The notes below the pieces were generated by a model. It saw only the letters and a list, made by a program, of their open reading frames with translations, was not told the DNA's origin and did no database searches. This document shows positions 45,511-57,845 of a stretch of 64,000 nucleotides of DNA, piece after piece. Position 1 is the stretch's first letter. Each line of letters starts with the position of its first letter. Made by a program: the position numbers and the translations under genes. The DNA is from Ahaetulla prasina (lineage: Eukaryota > Chordata > Lepidosauria > Squamata > Colubridae): NCBI RefSeq assembly GCF_028640845.1, contig NC_080546.1, forward strand, positions 17,643,020 through 17,707,019. Direction: 5' to 3'.

Positions 45511-46063
45511 TTTGATATGGGATAAATATGGGAAATGTGCAAAGGCTTGCTTTTAGCTATCCCTTTCAGTAAATTATTTCCTCCTTAAGTCTAAGTTCGT
45601 GTTTTATGTTTAGCAACGGTTTGTTCAACAATAGCTTAATAAATAATTCCTGACAATGGGAGTCACATACACCACTAAACAAAATATTCCTGCCACAAGA
45701 CACACATCCTGGTACACAATAAATCAGTCAACTGATCTCCAACCATACTATGGCTCAGAGGACTGGGAAAATCCAGTGAGTCAACTATTATTTTTGTACG
45801 TGTGTAGAATCTTAGCAGTTGCTACATTTGCTTGCAGGCATCCTCAGTTTAAAATCTGCTTGTTAGATTTTATAGGTCTACATGCATTCTTAGAAAAATT
45901 AAGATCCCCATATTTTGAAGGAGGAAAAGAAAGTGGAATTGCTCCACTAGGACCAACAGCCCAGATGGCAGATGCAGTCACATTAACAGGGGCCTCTCCC
46001 TTGAGTTTGAGAGTTCTATGAAACTTATAAAGAATTCATATTTTCATATTATTTAACTTCCTA
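45511..46063. other. Intron, unidentified
   Basis: Contains a 121-codon plus-strand open frame (45656-46021) with no family resemblance, no splice context and no start context of note; I do not call it a gene. Confidence 0.4.
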
Positions 46064-46695
46064 AAATATAGTAGTCCTTGATTTACAACCATAATTGATA
46101 CCTAAATTATGACTGTAAGTCATGGTGGTAATTAAGCAGGTTACCATGTGGCCATGACTGATTTTATGACATTTTTGCGGCAGTTATTAAGCAAATATTG
46201 CAGTCATTATGCAAACATTGCGGTCATTAAATAAACCCATTATATTACATGGGCTTTTTTTTTTGCTGGAAATCAAAAGTAAACACAAGTTTCCAGCAAA
46301 AAATTGCAGCCATGCAATTGTGAGAGCCACAAAAACAGATCAGTTATCAAGTACTCAAAATGAAATCATGTGATGGCAAACCTGTCAGAACTTCCAACTG
46401 GGTCATAAGTAGTTCTGCAGAGATCCATCGTAATTTCGAATAATCACTAAGTAACCAGTTATAAATTGAGAACTACCAGGGGTGGTATTCACTTACCTTC
46501 GCTACCGGTTCGCAAATGTAAGCATGCACGCTTCTTCCATGCATGCGCAGAGCCCTGTGCGCATGCACAGAGAGTCAAAAACAGAACACGATGACGTCCA
46601 GGCGGGTGGGTGGAGCCTCCATCCGCTGGCGTTACCGGACCACGCGATCCGGATAGAGCCGGCTGAATTTCATCACTGAGAACTACTGGTATGTT
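46064..46695. mobile_element. Variant Tigger-like MITE carrying a hAT MITE insertion
   Basis: Begins TAGTAGTCCTTGATTTACAA and approaches its other end as ATTGAGAACTACC, where a hAT MITE (46477-46678, CAGGGGTGGTATTC to TTTCATCACTG) with perfect AGAACTAC duplication is inserted. The interior, including a TTGCTGGAAATC / GTTTCCAGCAAA hairpin, differs from the main family. Confidence 0.78.
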
Positions 46696-46777
46696 TTTAT
46701 GCAATATTTATGCTTGTTAATGGCCTATAGATATGAGAACATGCTGGAAATTAATTTTAAAAGAGGTAAGGATAAAG

Positions 46778-47158
46778 CAGGGGTGGGGAACGATGCTGAC
46801 TCAGGAATTCTGGGAGTTGAAGTTCATAAGTCTTAAAGGAGCCATCGTTCCTGACTCCTGGGATGAAGGTTCCTGGTGAACAGATAGACATGTTTGTTAT
46901 TGGCAACAATACAAAGGTTATCTGCCACAGGCTTCTTTGCAGTTGTTCATTTTAGAGGACAACCCTGATATTTCCTAATGGCCTCTCATTTGAATTATAG
47001 TCCTACCTAATGATCATTTAGAGCAGGGGTCTCCAACTTTGGCAACTTTAAGCCTGGAGGACTTCAACTCCCAGAATTCCCCAGCCAGCTTTGCTGGCTG
47101 GGGGATTCTGGGAGTTGAAGTCCGCCAGGCTTAGGGTTACCAAGGTTGGAGACCCCTG
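46778..47158. mobile_element. Two hAT palindrome MITEs
   Basis: 46778-46860 has flanks GGATAAAG / GGATGAAG. 47024-47158 has perfect ATTTAGAG duplications (47016-47023, 47159-47166), ends CAGGGGTCTCCAACTTTGG and arms GACTTCAACTCCCAGAATTC meeting at CAGCCAGC/TTTGCTGGCTG. Confidence 0.87.
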
Positions 47159-48543
47159 ATTTAGAGAGAATGTGAGAACATGTCACATTTAGGATCTTAA
47201 AGTTGCATTGCTGGAAACCATACTTATAGCCATTGATACCCAGATATTTACAGTCATACTTTAACCTCAAAAATGTGCCCAATGAGCAAGCAATCATTAA
47301 TCTAACTAATATATAGCTATCACTTATTGAATATATCTGTAGTCATATGGCTGTGCGTGTATCTGTGAATATGTTTTTCTTTCTTACTAGTTTTCTTTTT
47401 TACGACGTGTATTTTTAACTGAATGTAACTGAGCACATTTTTATTTATACTGATTTGTATACTGCTGGTGACAAGGAAGGCCCTGCTAATGATTTATATT
47501 TTCACTACATATCAATAAAGACTGGTTTATAAAATGATTGTGTGGCCCTGAAAAATAGGCCTTCCTACCCATCTGCAACCGCTGAAGTTATCACTCAAAA
47601 TTATATCAATCCAGATTAAGACTGGAGACGAAAGGTCACTTTATTAAACTAACAAGTATCATCTTCTACAATAATAAGGAATCAGATAGGCAAGTTTGCT
47701 TTCTTGTCTCCCCCCCCCCCCATATCCATTAAAGCATATTAAGTTCTTAAAAATGTAAGCACCTTTATTGCCAAATTTGTTATATTAAGCAAACCTTTTA
47801 TCTCTCCAATCTTGGAATTTGCTCTACGTGGCAATATTTTAAGACAGAACTTGAACGTTTACTTTTCTTTATTGCACAAGCCTCAGTGTACCCAGAACGA
47901 GCCAGTCATCAGGTTTTATCAACAAAAAAAAAGAATGAAAGGAGGGAATTTTCCATCTAATCAAAAACAGATCAAACACTGAAAGCTTATCTGCAGCTTT
48001 TGTCGCCGAGTCATCTATCCATTATAAAAAGCCGTGAGATCTAAAAATGACAGGGTATTAAATATCACAGAAATCTTTAAAGGAAACTCGTCTTCTTATT
48101 TTTCTAGTTTATTCTTTCACACAAATGCTAAGATTTGGATTCTTTTTATGGAATCCCAGAAATCAGGTTCCAATTGTGCGGAATCGAGAGCACTGGGTCA
48201 AAAGACCAAGGAACAACCTGGTTTGTTTGCTCTGGGTTTAATGTAATGCTTGGATCCACCCATTATGGTTTGGTATTACGGGTGAATCGGGCTAATTTTT
48301 CACTCTGATTTATATCACCCATTTCTTTTTTCTGTCTATAATATCTGACAAGAAGGAAAACGTGATTTATTGAAATCCGTTATAGGTTAACCAGGAGTTT
48401 CTGCAGGAGATGATCAACAAGTCAAAAAGATGATCACAATTTTATAAATGAAATTCCTCACCTCCATTGGTATGCATGTTATGACACAGGTAAAAAGGTC
48501 CAGAAAAAGAATCTTTTCTGCCCTGGCTTCTACCCTCCGGAGC
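47159..48543. other. Intron, no feature recognised
   Basis: AT-rich with a C-run at 47711-47720; nothing identified. Confidence 0.45.
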
Positions 48544-48893
48544 AAGGGTGTCAAATTGGATTTGTCTGAGAGCTGGATCAGCGTAATAGTTCTCCTCCGC
48601 GGGCTGGCTGGGAGGGGGAAGAGGGACGGATGCCTCCAGCACCCTGCCAGCCAAAATGGGGAGCAGAGGGGCCATGCACATCCTCTCGCACCCCATTTTG
48701 GCCAGCAAAGTGCTGCAGGAGACCATCCAGGCTAAAAACAGGCCATGTGCAAACCCCCCCCCCCCGCATCCCATTTTGGCTGCCAGAGGCATCGTGGGCC
48801 GGTGCTTTGCTATTTCCAGGCCGGCCCCATGGGCCAGATTTAAGCATCCAGAGGGCCGGAGCTGGCCTTGGAGCCTTGAGTTTGACACCCCTG
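48544..48893. mobile_element. hAT-type MITE (GTCAAATTGG ... GAGTTTGACACCCCTG)
   Basis: The right end is intact and the interior has CCCATTTTGGC and CAAAATGGGG inverted phrases that give overlapping spurious frames of about 90-150 codons on both strands. Confidence 0.78.
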
Positions 48894-49099
48894 CTCTGAA
48901 ACATCGTGCTTCCCTCTCATGACATCTGCACCCACATATTTGTACTGAAGTGTATAACTAGTATGACACCCCAATGGGAGAACGTCATTCTGGAGGTAGT
49001 TGGTTAACAGAGTAATAAAAGGCCCTCACCTGCTAGAACTGTGTATCTGGCTGCCTTCCTTCCCATCTTTGTCAATTTTAAATCAATAATAATGGTTCT
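48894..49099. other. Intron, unidentified
   Basis: Nothing recognised. Confidence 0.4.
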
Positions 49100-49189
49100 A
49101 TTTATTGTTTTAATTTTGAATGTTTCATGCTGGTTTTTTAATGAGTGTAAGCTGCCTAGAGTCGCCTCCAGGCTAGATGGCTGGTATTT

Positions 49190-49266
<77 letters not shown>

Positions 49267-49275
49267 GGATAGATG
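49100..49275 (+). repeat. LINE-type 3' end followed by (GATA)n microsatellite
   Basis: GTAAGCTGCCTAGAGTCGCC is an L2/CR1-like 3' end; it passes into about 19 AGAT units (49193-49270) and then GATG variants. GATA/Bkm-type arrays are well known in snakes. Confidence 0.85.
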
Positions 49276-49689
49276 ATGGATGGATGGATGAATGGGGTTT
49301 CGATTGTGAGGCTGTCACTTCTATTTTTTTAAACGGTCCTGTTAAAACTGAAGATTGGAAATAATAATCTGATCTTGATATTTGCCTAACTAGACGGAAA
49401 TCAAATTTTTTACCATATAGTAAAGTTTCACATTTCCTATGTCTACAGAAGAATGAAGAGAGAAATTGCATAATTTTCCATTATGTCTGAACTACAAGTG
49501 GAAGCTCAGGTTTCTAAAGCTCAAATTAATAACTGTAATAAGAGGAATAGCCTATTTCAGAAACTTTGCAGCATGCTTTCATTTATGTACTTATCTAAAT
49601 ACCTTTGCCAATTCCATTATATTTGATTAAGAAGTGAATTAATTAATAGCTCATAACTGTAACCTGGTATATATACCACTATGTAATAT

Positions 49690-49950
49690 TACAAATAGAA
49701 TTCTTAATTGGCCAAGTGTGATTGGACACACAAGGAATTTGTCTTTGGTGCGTAAGTTCTCAGTGTACATAAGGAGAATAAAATACATTCATCAAAAATA
49801 AAAAGATACAACACTTAGTGATAGTCAAGGTTACTAATAAGCTATCAAATCATACTAGGAAACAAATAAAAACAATATAAATTAAAAGATACAAGCAACA
49901 TGGTTATAGTCATAAGGGGGAAGAGATAGATACTAGAAAGGAAGAGAAGA
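49690..49950 (-). mobile_element. CR1-L3 (Snake1-type) 3' end, minus strand
   Basis: TAGAATTCTTAATTGGCCAA, then GATTGGACACACAAGGAATT match the copy at 4777-5335 in reverse. The AATAG array is absent apart from one unit. 49951-50262 is unidentified. Confidence 0.8.
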
Positions 49951-50262
49951 AAGTAAGAAAGAAAGTTACTATTTGTTGGTTTGCAACTCAGGAACAATTG
50001 TATTTTCCTATCTAAATCTCTGAGAGAGATGATGGCAAATGACATTTTGGTTTTTACAAAGTATGAATCTTACAGTACAAATGTAAGAAACACAATCTCA
50101 AATTTGTATTAAAAATGTCTTTTAAAATATGGGGGGGGGGAAGAGGAGGAAATGTATTGTCTCAATTAAGAAATTATTTTGGTACGGAAATGCTTGAGAA
50201 AACTCTTGTAAGGATATGTGGATAGGGCCACTATATAATTTAATGGATAGAGAACACTAGAT

Positions 50263-50368
50263 CAGGGCTCTCCAAGCTTGGCCATTTTAAGACTTGTGGA
50301 TTTTAACTCCCAGAACTCTGAGAGTTGAAGTCCACAAATCTTAAAGTGGCCAAGCTTGGAGACCCCTG
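50263..50368. mobile_element. hAT palindrome MITE
   Basis: CAGGGCTCTCCAAGCTTGGC to its complement, flanks CACTAGAT / GACTAGAT. Confidence 0.86.
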
Positions 50369-51383
50369 GACTAGATTTAATTGAATCAGAAAGTCAACAA
50401 TTCCCTAATGAAGCCAACACTGTAGCTTCCCAGCTATTGCCTCTTCTAAACTTCCTGTGATAATTTATAAATGATTTATGATGATTTATAAATCTGAAAA
50501 TTAAAAAAAACACAATTCAACTTGATTGATTATTAAACGCCAATTTGAGGTTTATTAATGTAAAATTTTTAGTAGAGAAATCTGTAGGATCCAATCTGGA
50601 TCTATCATTTAAACTTCTGAGGTTCAGAGATTTAATCTTCTCAGCTTTCAGACTTGTGCTGGAATCCATCCTCAGGGAAAATACTACGCACAAAATAGCC
50701 CAGAGCACACACATAGAGAAGATGGGCTCCAGCAAGAATCCGAAAGCTCGGAACACTAAACCTCTGATTCCAGTGACCGACCCAGATTGGATCCTGCAAC
50801 ATAATCCTGGGAAACGTATATTTGCCTTTATTCGCGGTATAAATTTATGCTTCTAAACTAGCTTTGATTCAAAACCATACATCCTGCAGGGCCTTTTACA
50901 CCAACCACCCACCCTCCCACTGTCTATATTTCATGACTAGAAAATCACAAGGTTGCAACCTTCCAAATCAATGGAAAAAAAAGGACTGTAAATGTTGACA
51001 GATGCCAGCCTCCCTTATGAATTTATCCAAAGAAAATTATTAGTCATCTGCATATAAGTAGGTCAGGAGTTCAGTTGAACTAAATCACTAAAAAAAGTAG
51101 GATGACAATTAAATCAGAACACCTAGAACAGATTTTCTTTTGAATAATGTTCTTTAAGTTCAAATGCAATAATTGTTAACATTTTTAGAGTCTGGAGTAT
51201 CATCCTTATTTCAAAAAGAATGTCTATATCTCCACTGATTTCAACCAGCAATTGCAATAGTTAGATTTTACTTTTATTTATACAAGAATTTACGACTGCT
51301 GTGTTGTACCTTAAACTACATTTGATGACTTTTATTTAGTCATTCCTTACATTCTCTGTTTTTCTGCACTGATTTATAACAGC
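50369..51383. other. Intron, unidentified
   Basis: No repeat family or exon identified. The 50545-50856 open frame has no recognisable homology. Confidence 0.4.
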
Positions 51384-51772
51384 ATGGTCAGGGGTGGGCT
51401 GCTGGGGGTTCGCGAGAACCTCTAGCTAAGATTCTGTGCATTTTGGAGAACCCCAAATCCCTCTTCTGGCTGACCCACCCCACCCTGTCCCTCCCAGGAC
51501 TCCCCACGTGGCCCGTTTTGATTGCAGGTAAGTGCAGGGCGTGCGTGGAGGCTCGGAGAAGGCAAAAAATGGGCCTACTGGAAGTTTGGGAAGGCCAGAA
51601 GCGGGCCCATTGCTGGCCTCCAGAGCCTGGGGAGGCCGTTTTTGTGCATGCGCATGCACGGGGGGCAGGGTACATGCATGGCGGGTGGGATGCATGTGTG
51701 GAGGCTGTGCACATTGCATTTTGGGGGTTCGTATGTGCTTTGGGCATTTGGTCTGGAAAAGATTAGCCATCA
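51384..51772. mobile_element. hAT-type MITE with left end of one family and right end of another
   Basis: Left end TCAGGGGTGGGCTGCTGG matches 12652; right end AAAAGATTAGCCATCATTG matches the GATGGCGAACC family (8.4, 15.9 kb). No clear target duplication. Confidence 0.65.
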
Positions 51773-52345
51773 TTGTCCTAGGAAGTGGACTAACAAACTC
51801 GATTTTTCTAGGCTTTTGTGGAAACACATTTAAACATTCAAAACTATGCCATTGAGAAAAAAAATATAGAATATAGTTCTTTCTTCTCCTGTGGTATCTC
51901 AACACAGGTATTTATATTAGAAATAAAATGCACACATTTTCATTTTCAGAGTCTGTAACCTGAAGTTAAAGTAACCTCAATAATTTATTGATAGGCAGTG
52001 CAACATCCAAGGATCCCAGAACGCTGTCAGAACTGAAGAGATTCCCCTAACGCCTCACCTTTTTAAATAAAAAGGCCACATGATCACAAAATCTTGGCTG
52101 AGAATATTTGACTCTCAAGAGGATGAAGCGTAAATCTGCCAAAATGTCACGAACCTTTAGCAGCCTCATATAAGTGCGTATGAAAATCTTTCGAGATTTG
52201 AGCTAGCTTTTCGAGGGGGACAGAGGCTCAAAACTTTGGTTCAAAGGTGGTAATTTTTTTGTGTGCTTTTGGGTCAATCCTAGGTATCTCACACAATATA
52301 TTACACCTGCACTGTTAACTAAATATACCAATGATTTGGCTCAGA
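51773..52345. other. Intron, unidentified
   Basis: Nothing recognised. Confidence 0.4.
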
Positions 52346-52700
52346 TTTCCCAGCAATAGGATAGGATAGGACAGGACAGGACAGGACAGGACAGGACAGG
52401 ACAGGACAGGACAGGACAGGACAGGACAAGACAGAATAGAATAGAATTCTTTATTAGCCAAGTATGATTGGACATACAAGGAACTTGTCTTTGGTGCATA
52501 TGTTCTCAGTGTACATAAAAAGACAAGATACACTTGTCAAGAATCACAAGGACCCAACACCCAGTGACATTCATACGTTACAATAAGCAATCAAATCATA
52601 CTAGGAAACAATATCAATATAAATCGCAAGAATATAAGCAACAAGTTACAGTCATGCAGTCACAAGTGGCAACAAGATGCACAACCAGGGTTTAAACCAA
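52346..52700 (-). mobile_element. CR1-L3 (Snake1-type) 3' end with (AGGAC)n array
   Basis: The 3' UTR (TATTAGCCAAGTATGATTGG and beyond) reads on the minus strand. Its tail at 52357-52445 starts as AGAATAGAAT next to the element and turns into about 15 AGGAC units, then AGGAT. Confidence 0.87.
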
Positions 52701-53106
52701 TAACATTTCAGATACAAGGTACCTGTTTTATTAGTGAGGTACAGCCCCATCCATGTTATTCAGAAATTAAACTGTATCTTTGTGTAGAAGTACAGAGAAC
52801 AGAGAACGTCTGTCAGTTAAGCATTAAGGTTCCCATCTTTTCCTTACATTGTAAAATTATGAAAAATCACATGCATATGTCTTTCCCTACTTTGACCTGG
52901 TAACTAGGGGTGACGAACAGGAACACAGGATATGACAGTGTGACACATCATGTCCTGTTGACAAGTGAGGGAGAAAGAGCAGAGTTGCTGGGTCTGATGG
53001 CAGCTGATAATATAGGCTGTTAAGTATAGGACTTGTCCTTTGTACAGGTACAAATAAGACAAAACACGTCCAGGTATCATGTTGGATCAGAGTCATCTTT
53101 TAAAGC
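52701..53106. other. Intron, unidentified
   Basis: Nothing recognised. Confidence 0.4.
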
Positions 53107-53645
53107 AGGGGTCTCCAACTCGATTTCATTGAGAGCCGCATCAGGGTTGTATTTGACCTTGGGAGGGGGGGAGGGGCATGGGTGGGGTGGGTGGGCACGG
53201 TCAGCTCGACGTCACTTGTGTCTTGGGGGGGGGGCGCCTGTGGTGGCCAAGTGCTAAAACAGGACTTCCCTCAGACCCTCCCTCTCATTATAATCTTCCT
53301 TCCTTCCTTCCTTCCTTCCTTCCTTCCTTCCTTCCTTCCTTCCTTCCTTCCTTCCTTCCTTCCTTCCTTCCTTCCTTCCTCTTCTTCTTTTTCCTTTCTT
53401 CTTCATTCTCCTTCCTTCCCCCTTCCCTTTTTTTTCCTTCCTTGCTCTTTTCCCATTTTTCCATTCAAATGCAAAAGGGGAAATATTTTTCCTTTTGTTT
53501 TGTTTTTAGTTTGTTTTGCTAGCCCTCTGCCAGTGAAAACAGAGCGGGGTGGGTGGGTGGGGTGGGGGGCATGCGCAGCTCCCCTAAGCCCCATTTTTTG
53601 CCCATGATGGCCTCCTGCAGCCCTCTGCCAGCAAAAATGGAGTGA
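53107..53645. mobile_element. hAT-type MITE swollen by a (CCTT)n microsatellite
   Basis: Left end TCCAACTCGATTTCATTGAG and interior CAGCTCGACGTCAC, CCCTCTGCCAGTGAAAACAG identify the family of 22.2 and 56.4 kb. A (CCTT)n run of about 23 units occupies 53288-53380, followed by degenerate pyrimidines to 53460. Confidence 0.75.
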
Positions 53646-53690
<45 letters not shown>

Positions 53691-53870
53691 CGCGCGCCTT
53701 AGGCATAAAAGCCTGCTGGGTCACTTTGGGCCAGCTCTTTCATCCCAAATTACCTCACACAGGTGTTGTTGTGAGACAAATGGAAGGAGTATTAGGTATG
53801 TCCGTGGCTTTGAGTTACTTAGAAATAAAGGTGAAATAAAATCCGAATAAATAAATGAATAAAAATAAGG
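53646..53870 (+). repeat. (TG)n microsatellite then SINE 3' part
   Basis: 53646-53687 is an uninterrupted TG run. 53695-53870 has GCCTGCTGGGTCACTTTGGG and AGGTATGTCCGTGGCTTTGA, the 3' two thirds of the SINE seen at 38154, ending in an (AAAT)n tail. Confidence 0.82.
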
Positions 53871-55244
53871 AAGACTTAGCTGTTTTTAAGTTAGTGTTCT
53901 GGCCACATGGAGTTACATGTGTTCTAGAGTAAGGCAGGGCCACAATTGAGAAGGGACTCTTCCATCAGTCAGGAAATTGACTAGAAAAATGTATAATCAT
54001 TGTCTCCAGAATGAACAGGTGGAAGTTACCCACTTTAGAGTTGTCTGTCTGTGTTATAGAAAACAGGATAACCAGTGACAGACTCTTCTTTTAAAGAGAG
54101 TAACTACTCAGGATAAAGTGGGGGCAGGGCCGGGACAGGGGTGGGGAGAAGGGAAAAAGAGACATGAAACTTTCTCCAAAGTTTGCTGCTTTATGATATC
54201 GTTGGAGACCCGGCAGCTTTTATTCCTTGCAAAGTTATGCAAGTTTCAAAAATCAAGAACTGTATTTTACTGAATATTAATTCAATTATCTTTGGTACAG
54301 TGTAGTAAGATGCTTCACACACACCATTAATACAGAGTTAACTGCTTTTTTGTCTTCTCTTTGTTAGCAACTCTTTCATCTTCTCAATTTGGAAAATAAC
54401 CCTTAATAACTTTTTCATTGTTTGGAGCATGTGATAAAAGAATTCAATTACAGGTTGTTGACTGAACATGTTAAAACTGCTTTAAAAACATCAAACCAAT
54501 GTAATTCTGTAGTGCAACCACACCAGAGATGCTACACAAATTCTGCATCCAATTTACACAAAGGATGGCGGGTGTGTGTGTGTTGGGAGGAAATTGGCAA
54601 TGAGGACTGATAATGAATTCAAACCGGGGAAAAGTTGTAGTGGCAAGATTAAATTTTAATGATACAGAAGCTAAGGATCAGAAGAACATGCACCTTTCTT
54701 TATAAATTTATAGTTTGTCTTGCCCACTTGAGAAACTACCCTCCTTGCCAGTTAATAAGTAATCATCTCATGACCCAAAACAATTTAATTGAAGTGTTCT
54801 TTCTATTCATGCTTTAGGCTGTCATTGCGTTAGTTTTTCCAAGCTGACTCACTTTAAATTTTGAGTACATTTAGCTCCACCCTCCCATGCAATCAATCCC
54901 ATTCTTTATTCCATCGTGGGACACTGGCACCATGAATAATGTTACATAACTTGAGTTTTTGAAAAAAATACATATTTTTCAAAATCCTCAGACAACAAAG
55001 TCTCCTGTGATACATATTTGAGGGATTGGCTCCAGTCCAACATTTTTTTTTAATGATTAAGAAAAAAGACTTAAACGTTTGGTGTTGTTTTTCTTCCTCT
55101 TTGATGCAGTTTTTTTTAGCAGCACAAAATCTGAGCATTACCAATTTAAAAAAAGTTCAACTTTCATGCACCAACTTGCAAAGTCAGGATTATGGGAGAA
55201 AAAAAATATCAGAATCATGTACTAATATTGCTTAGGGCTCAGTA
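53871..55244. other. Intron, unidentified
   Basis: No repeat family or exon recognised. Confidence 0.4.
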
Positions 55245-55685
55245 AACAATTGCAATGTATGGCTGTGAAAGTTGGACCATAAGAAAGGCTTAGTGCCAAA
55301 GGATTGAGGCCTTTGAACTCTGGTGCTGGAGAAGACTCCTGCGAGTCCCTTGGACTGCAAGGCGAACAAACCAGTCAGTCCTAGAGGAGATCAACCCTGA
55401 CTGCTCTTTAGAAGGCCAGATCCTGAAGATGAAACTCAAATACTTTGGCCACCTAATGAGAAGGAAGGACTCACTGGAGAAGAGCCTAATGCTGGGATCG
55501 ACTGAGGGTAAACAAAGAAGGGGACAATGGAGAACGAGGTGGCTGGATGGAGTCACTGAAGCAGTAAGTTTGAGCTTAAATGGACTCCAGAGGATGGTAG
55601 AGAATAGGAAGGCCTGGAGGAACGTTGTCCATGGGGTTGCGATGGGTTGGACACGACTTCGCAACTAACAACAACAACAACAATA
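55245..55685 (+). mobile_element. BovB (RTE) LINE 3' end
   Basis: Translation over two frames gives YGCESWT-like MAVKVGP, then FELWCWRRLLRVPWTARRTN and MKLKYFGHLMRRKDSLEKSL, ending GWTRLRN. This is the C-terminal end of BovB ORF2 with the TTGGACACGACTTCGCAACT end and an (ACA)n tail. 5' truncated, flanked by AGTAAACAAT / AATAAACAAT. BovB is spread horizontally among squamates and other animals and probably supplied the machinery for Sauria SINEs. Confidence 0.9.
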
Positions 55686-55699
55686 AACAATGCATTTGG

Positions 55700-55800
55700 A
55701 ATAAAATATAATTGGTGGTTTATATCTACTGTTGTGCATTGCCTTGAGTCACCTTTGGTAAGCTGGGTGGCTGTATAAATTTGATTAATAAATATCTGTA
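55700..55800 (+). mobile_element. LINE 3' tail (L2-like)
   Basis: ATTGCCTTGAGTCACCTTTG and TGGCTGTATAAATTTGATTA followed by AATAAAT resemble the ends at 34.3 and 49.1 kb. Confidence 0.5.
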
Positions 55801-55810
55801 ACTATTCCTC

Positions 55811-56195
55811 AGATAGTCCTTGACTTACAACTGATTATTTAGTGAGCGTTCGAAGTTACAACGGTACTGGAAAAAAGTGACTTATGACTGTTTTTCACAA
55901 TTACAAATGTTGCAACTTCACCAAGGTTACGTGATCAAAATTTAGATGTTTTGGAGCTGACTCATATTTATGACGGTTGCAGCATCCTAGGGTTATGTGA
56001 TCTCCTTTTGCGGTCTTGTCAATGAGAAAGCCAGATTCACTGAACAACATGTTATTAAAAACTGCAATGATTCCCTTAACAAACGTGGCAAGAAAGGTCG
56101 TAAAATGGGGCAAAATTCACTTAACAATTGTTTCGCTTAGTAACAGTTATTTTGAGCTGAATTGTAGTCATAAATTAATAATTACCTGTATACCA
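55811..56195. mobile_element. Tigger-like MITE
   Basis: Starts CAGATAGTCCTTGACTTACA, interior GTTACGTGATCAAAATTTAG and GGTCGTAAAATGGGGC, right end AATTACCTGTA. Confidence 0.83.
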
Positions 56196-56386
56196 ATCCC
56201 TTCGATTCTGAGTCACACTCTCTTCACTTCCTATGAACAAGTCTGAGGAAGATAAGTCCTGCCAAATGTTTATAAATAAGGTACAACAATATATATACAT
56301 CTCCACTCTGCTTACGACAGTCCTATAGAAACATGTGACTAAATTCTTCCCTCTTAGAATATGAAGTAATACATGTTATACTAGGA

Positions 56387-56744
56387 CAGGGGTGTCAAAC
56401 TTGAGGACCGAGGGCCGGATGTGGCCTGTGGGGTGCTTAGATTCGGCCCGTGGGGCTACCCTGGAAACAGCGAAGGACCGGCCTGCGGTGCCTCTGCCAG
56501 CCAAAATGGAGATTGCGAGGGCCATGTGAGGCCCTCCCGAGCTCCGTTTTTGCTGGCAGAGGGATGCAGGATGTTGTCCCGGCTGAAAACGGAGCTCTGG
56601 AGGCCCATTTTTCCTGCCAGAGCACTTGGGCTGCCACAGGCGCCCCGACACGAGTGACATCATGCTGGCCATGACCACCCTGGCCCGCCAAGGTCAAACA
56701 CAACCCTGATGCTGCCCTCAATGAAATCGAGTTTGACACTCCTG
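56387..56744. mobile_element. hAT-type MITE with perfect 8-bp duplication
   Basis: CAGGGGTGTCAAACTTGAGG to CGAGTTTGACACTCCTG, flanked by TACTAGGA (56379-56386, 56745-56752). The interior yields spurious frames on both strands. Confidence 0.9.
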
Positions 56745-57104
56745 TACTAGGAAATGTAATGTGGGCACCAAGTCTTACTTGGGACATGTTCAGGCATACC
56801 CTAAAGGTGACACAACATGCTTTCCTTGGCAGATGCCATAGGTGTATGTACAGCCAAGTAATCACGAATCAGCATATTAACATCTCTGGCAGAATACACT
56901 GAGAGTACGTAAGAACTTGCTTATTTTATCAGTCTTAAACCATGAACTCTGCGTTAGCCAACTCTAGACAGAGCAGGCAGGCGACAACAATTTTGAGGTC
57001 ACAACAAACTGTGCACTGAAGGCTAATTTGTGTATCACGCACACATTCGACAGAAAGGGCTGGATCCTGATTTAATTCCATTTGATATCAATGTGGATAC
57101 TACA

Positions 57105-57420
57105 TTTCCCCCAAAATAAGACCCTGTCTTATATTTTTTGAATCCCGAAATAAGCGCTCGGCCTTATTTTCGGGGAGGTCTTATTATTTTGAGGCCTGTG
57201 GAGCAAGACGGGGCTCCTCTTGCCGTCTTACCTGTTTTCCAGCTCTGTCTCCTTAATCCTAACCAGAGGAAATGGCAGGGACCGGTTGTGCATGCACTTA
57301 AATATTTTTGGGAAGGGCTTATTTTCGGGTGGTGGTGGTGGTGGTGTTATTTTAGCGCATCCGCTCAAAAGCCCAATTGGGTTTATTATCAGGGGATGTC
57401 TTATTTTTGGGGAAACGGGT
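57105..57420. mobile_element. MITE with CCCCAAAATAAGACCC ends (second copy)
   Basis: Collinear with 11436-11722; adds a (GGT)n run at 57329-57346. Confidence 0.78.
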
Positions 57421-57845
57421 AGTCATTACTGATCAGAACTAAACATTCAAAAGGATAGTGACTTTTTAGTAGAAGTCTTTCTTAATTTAGTAAGCTATTA
57501 TTCGTCTATAATGGGGTACACTGATTTGGCAATTTTTTGGATCCAATTGATTTATGTTTTTTTTTTAACTTTTAGAAGTACTGTAAAGAAAGCAGGCACT
57601 ATGCCTTTGTATTTTTTTATTATTATTATGAAATGGTTAATGCTAAATGTATGAACAACGTTCAGGATATCACTGAGCACTGAGAATAATGAGATTTGAT
57701 CAAAAATATCTTTAAACACACAAGCATAGGGATGGAGTGAAATTGAACCCAACTCTTGTCACAACTGAAGCCATGCACTGTGCAGAATTAAAAAACTAAA
57801 ACATCCAATACCACAAACGCTGAACTACTAATTTGCTGAGAAAAC
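57421..57845. other. Intron, unidentified
   Basis: Nothing recognised. Confidence 0.4.

Noticed and set aside
45656..46021. 121-codon plus-strand open frame
   Set aside because: No recognisable family, no splice context and no conservation evidence; a database search would be needed to revive it.
48442..48904. Overlapping 90-150-codon frames on both strands
   Set aside because: They lie wholly within a hAT MITE of high GC content.
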